Of a stretch of 15,343 bases of DNA, positions 13,987-15,343 are shown piece after piece (position 1 is the stretch's first letter; every line of letters starts with the position of its first letter). The stretch covers positions 1 through 15,343 of the forward strand of contig DIXH01000026.1 of the NCBI GenBank assembly GCA_002428605.1, in the 5' to 3' direction. The position numbers were made by a program, and so were the translations under genes. Under the pieces are notes generated by a model. That model was not told where the DNA came from, did not search any database, and saw only the letters and a list, made by a program, of their open reading frames with translations. The DNA is from Clostridiaceae bacterium UBA6085. GTDB taxonomy: Bacteria > Bacillota > Clostridia > Clostridiales > Clostridiaceae.

Positions 13987-14022
13987 AAAACGAGAGATGC
14001 CGCTATGGTATCTCTCGTTTTT
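13987..14022. terminator. Bidirectional terminator between map and the hydrolase gene
   Basis: A long stem, AAAACGAGAGATGCC with GGTATCTCTCGTTTT (one G-T pair) around a 5-base loop, is flanked by A-rich sequence upstream and T-rich sequence downstream, so either strand yields a hairpin followed by a T-run. It sits between convergent genes. Confidence 0.9.
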
Positions 14023-14025
14023 ACG

Positions 14026-14937
14026 TCATGATCCGGTCATATGCCTGTCTATGAAATGTGTAACATAACGCATTGCCCTGGCTGCTTCTGGAACCGACTT
14101 TCCAAATACAGGAAACACATGGAACATCCTGTTCCAGACCTGAACCTCAACGTTAACCCCTTCTTTATGCGCCTTCTCTGCCAGATCAAGAGAATCCGAA
14201 AGAAGTATCTCATCCCCGCCCACGATAATTAAAATAGGAGGAAATCCGTTAAAACTTCCATATATCGGTGACACAAGAGGATTCTCATATTCTTCAGGAG
14301 AAGCATATTCTGAAGCAAAATCCATGTTCCTGCTGAATATCAAATCCTTGCTTCTATTTGTGATATGGCTTTCGCCTCGGGACATAAGGTCAGTCCATGG
14401 AGAAAAGGCAACTATTGCCTTGGGAAATGGCTTTCCGATCTGCTTGAGCTTATGTAAAAGGGAGAAGGCAAGCCCACCTCCCGCTGAATCTCCGATTATT
14501 ACTATCTTTGAGGGAGAATACCTCTCAAGCAGGTACTCATAGGCACTTAGCGCATCATCAAGGGCTGCCGGGAACTTATGTTCCGGAGCAAGCCGATATT
14601 CTACGGACAAAGTCCTCACCCCGAATTCATCAGCAAAATTGATCCCGTTCCTTCTCATATATGCACCTCCACCGAACGTATAGCCACCTCCGTGCAGATA
14701 CATGATACATTCATCCTGTGATGCACCTCTTGGTATTGAAAGCAGGCAGCACATGTTGCCAATGAGGACATCCTCAGTTGAAACCCCGTCAGGCACCTTT
14801 ACCTTCAATTTTTCTTCAGTAAGTTTTCTCAATTTGTCAGTATCACCCAAGTTAAGGGATATTCTTGCTTTGCTTATCATCCGTGTAATCATCGATGGAC
14901 TTTCGTTCATGAAAAGGACGTATGGTTTCTTATCCAA
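14026..14937 (-). CDS. Alpha/beta hydrolase, HSL-type esterase/lipase
   Basis: A 303-residue hormone-sensitive-lipase family (family IV) esterase. The oxyanion motif HGGG is at 82-85, the nucleophile elbow GDSAG at 149-153 (Ser151), the acid Asp242 in GGDEIL, and His273 in MFHVF, giving a complete triad. YRLAPEHKFPAALDDA is the other family hallmark. No signal peptide is present, so it is cytoplasmic; it probably cleaves short-chain esters of unknown identity. The TTG start at 14937 follows GGAG by 8 bases; an in-frame ATG at residue 10 lacks a binding site. It is transcribed alone, converging on map, with its promoter region next to the rRNA operon terminator. Confidence 0.92.
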   Translation of the reverse strand: MDKKPYVLFMNESPSMITRMISKARISLNLGDTDKLRKLTEEKLKVKVPDGVSTEDVLIGNMCCLLSIPRGASQDECIMYLHGGGYTFGGGAYMRRNGINFADEFGVRTLSVEYRLAPEHKFPAALDDALSAYEYLLERYSPSKIVIIGDSAGGGLAFSLLHKLKQIGKPFPKAIVAFSPWTDLMSRGESHITNRSKDLIFSRNMDFASEYASPEEYENPLVSPIYGSFNGFPPILIIVGGDEILLSDSLDLAEKAHKEGVNVEVQVWNRMFHVFPVFGKSVPEAARAMRYVTHFIDRHMTGS

Positions 14938-14974
14938 AATCTCATCTCCATTATAATATCATCCAATATACTGA

Positions 14975-14980
14975 ATTATA
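14975..14980 (-). promoter_or_regulatory. -10 box of the hydrolase gene
   Basis: The minus strand reads TGTGGTATAAT with a consensus -10 but no clear -35, giving a leader of about 30 nt. A second TATAAT closer to the gene would leave no room for the ribosome binding site. Confidence 0.45.
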
Positions 14981-15033
14981 CCACATATGACATACTTTAA
15001 ATTACAAACCGACAACACTGGATTTTTTACGAC

Positions 15034-15058
15034 AAAAAAACCGACATGACTGCCGGTT
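15034..15058 (-). terminator. Intrinsic terminator of the rRNA operon
   Basis: The minus strand shows an 8-bp stem, AACCGGCA with TGTCGGTT (one G-T pair), around a GTCA tetraloop followed by TTTTT. It lies about 22 bases after the tRNA-Asn gene. Confidence 0.85.
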
Positions 15059-15080
15059 AAAAATGTCCGTAAAATAAAAA

Positions 15081-15155
<75 letters not shown>

Positions 15156-15189
15156 ATATCCATTTTTATATCTTTTATAAAAAGATAAA

Positions 15190-15306
15190 TCTGGCGACGA
15201 CCTACTTTCCCACAGGGCTTCCCCTGCAGTATCATTGGCACCTTGAGGCTTAACCGTCGTGTTCGGAATGGGAACGGGTGTAACCCTCAAAGTTATAGAC
15301 ACCAGA
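15190..15306 (-). rRNA. rrf: 5S ribosomal RNA
   Basis: A 117-base 5S rRNA. The terminal helix TCTGGTG/CGCCAGA, the conserved CCCGTTCCCATTCCGAACACG loop region near the first third, and the GTGGGAAAGTAGGTCGTCGCC 3' part are all present. The 23S gene should lie to the right of the window. Confidence 0.96.
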
Positions 15307-15343
15307 TACGATAAATCAAAGATTTATCGGTCGTTCGTGCAGA
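15307..15343 (-). other. 23S-5S rRNA spacer (partial)
   Basis: The spacer carries the hairpin GATAAATC/GATTTATC (15310-15328), a likely precursor-processing structure. A further GATAAATC copy lies at the 3' end of 5S (15184-15191), so the spacer could alternatively pair across the 5S gene. Confidence 0.45.

Overview
The window looks like a chromosomal segment of an anaerobic, moderately low-GC Firmicute, most likely a Clostridia-class organism. Shine-Dalgarno sites are strong (GGAGG type), TTG start codons are frequent, -10 boxes are TATAAT-like, and several proteins are of clostridial type: a ROK kinase, a YbiT/YkpA-type ABC-F, an EF-G2 paralogue and a small FMN-binding lipoprotein. No phage, insertion sequence, CRISPR array or plasmid gene is visible, and the gene content is ordinary chromosomal housekeeping and accessory metabolism.

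The segment lies between two ribosomal RNA operons that both run leftward (minus strand). The right edge holds the end of one operon: 5S rRNA, tRNA-Asn(GUU) and an intrinsic terminator. The left edge holds the start of another: a TTGACA-17-CATAAT promoter, a short hairpin and a boxA antitermination element leading out of the window, presumably into 16S rRNA.

From left to right, the protein-coding part holds the following. (1) A MATE-family efflux transporter and, upstream of it, a small FMN-binding lipoprotein, each with its own promoter and terminator. (2) A tightly packed four-gene minus-strand operon: a YdeI-like/DUF1905 protein, a carboxypeptidase-regulatory-like beta-sandwich protein, a GNAT acetyltransferase and a NimA/PNPOx-like flavoprotein. 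(3) An ABC-F ATPase. (4) A minus-strand run of ROK kinase, YCII-domain protein, histidine phosphatase and CinA, with a strong hairpin terminator between the first two genes. (5) On the plus strand, an AEC-family transporter whose promoter is preceded by a 24-bp perfect palindrome of LacI-family operator type. (6) A convergent minus-strand EF-G-like GTPase (EF-G2 type). (7) A plus-strand type I methionine aminopeptidase, converging through a shared terminator on (8) an HSL-type alpha/beta hydrolase.

I see no clear, self-contained new system. The best leads are regulatory and family-level: a 19-bp palindrome inside the rRNA promoter, the LacI-type palindrome ahead of the AEC gene, a terminator whose U-tract runs directly into the YCII Shine-Dalgarno, an EF-G2 with Tyr at the catalytic-His position, a ROK kinase with an altered zinc motif, a methionine aminopeptidase with an altered residue beside a metal ligand, and five TTG start codons among fourteen genes.
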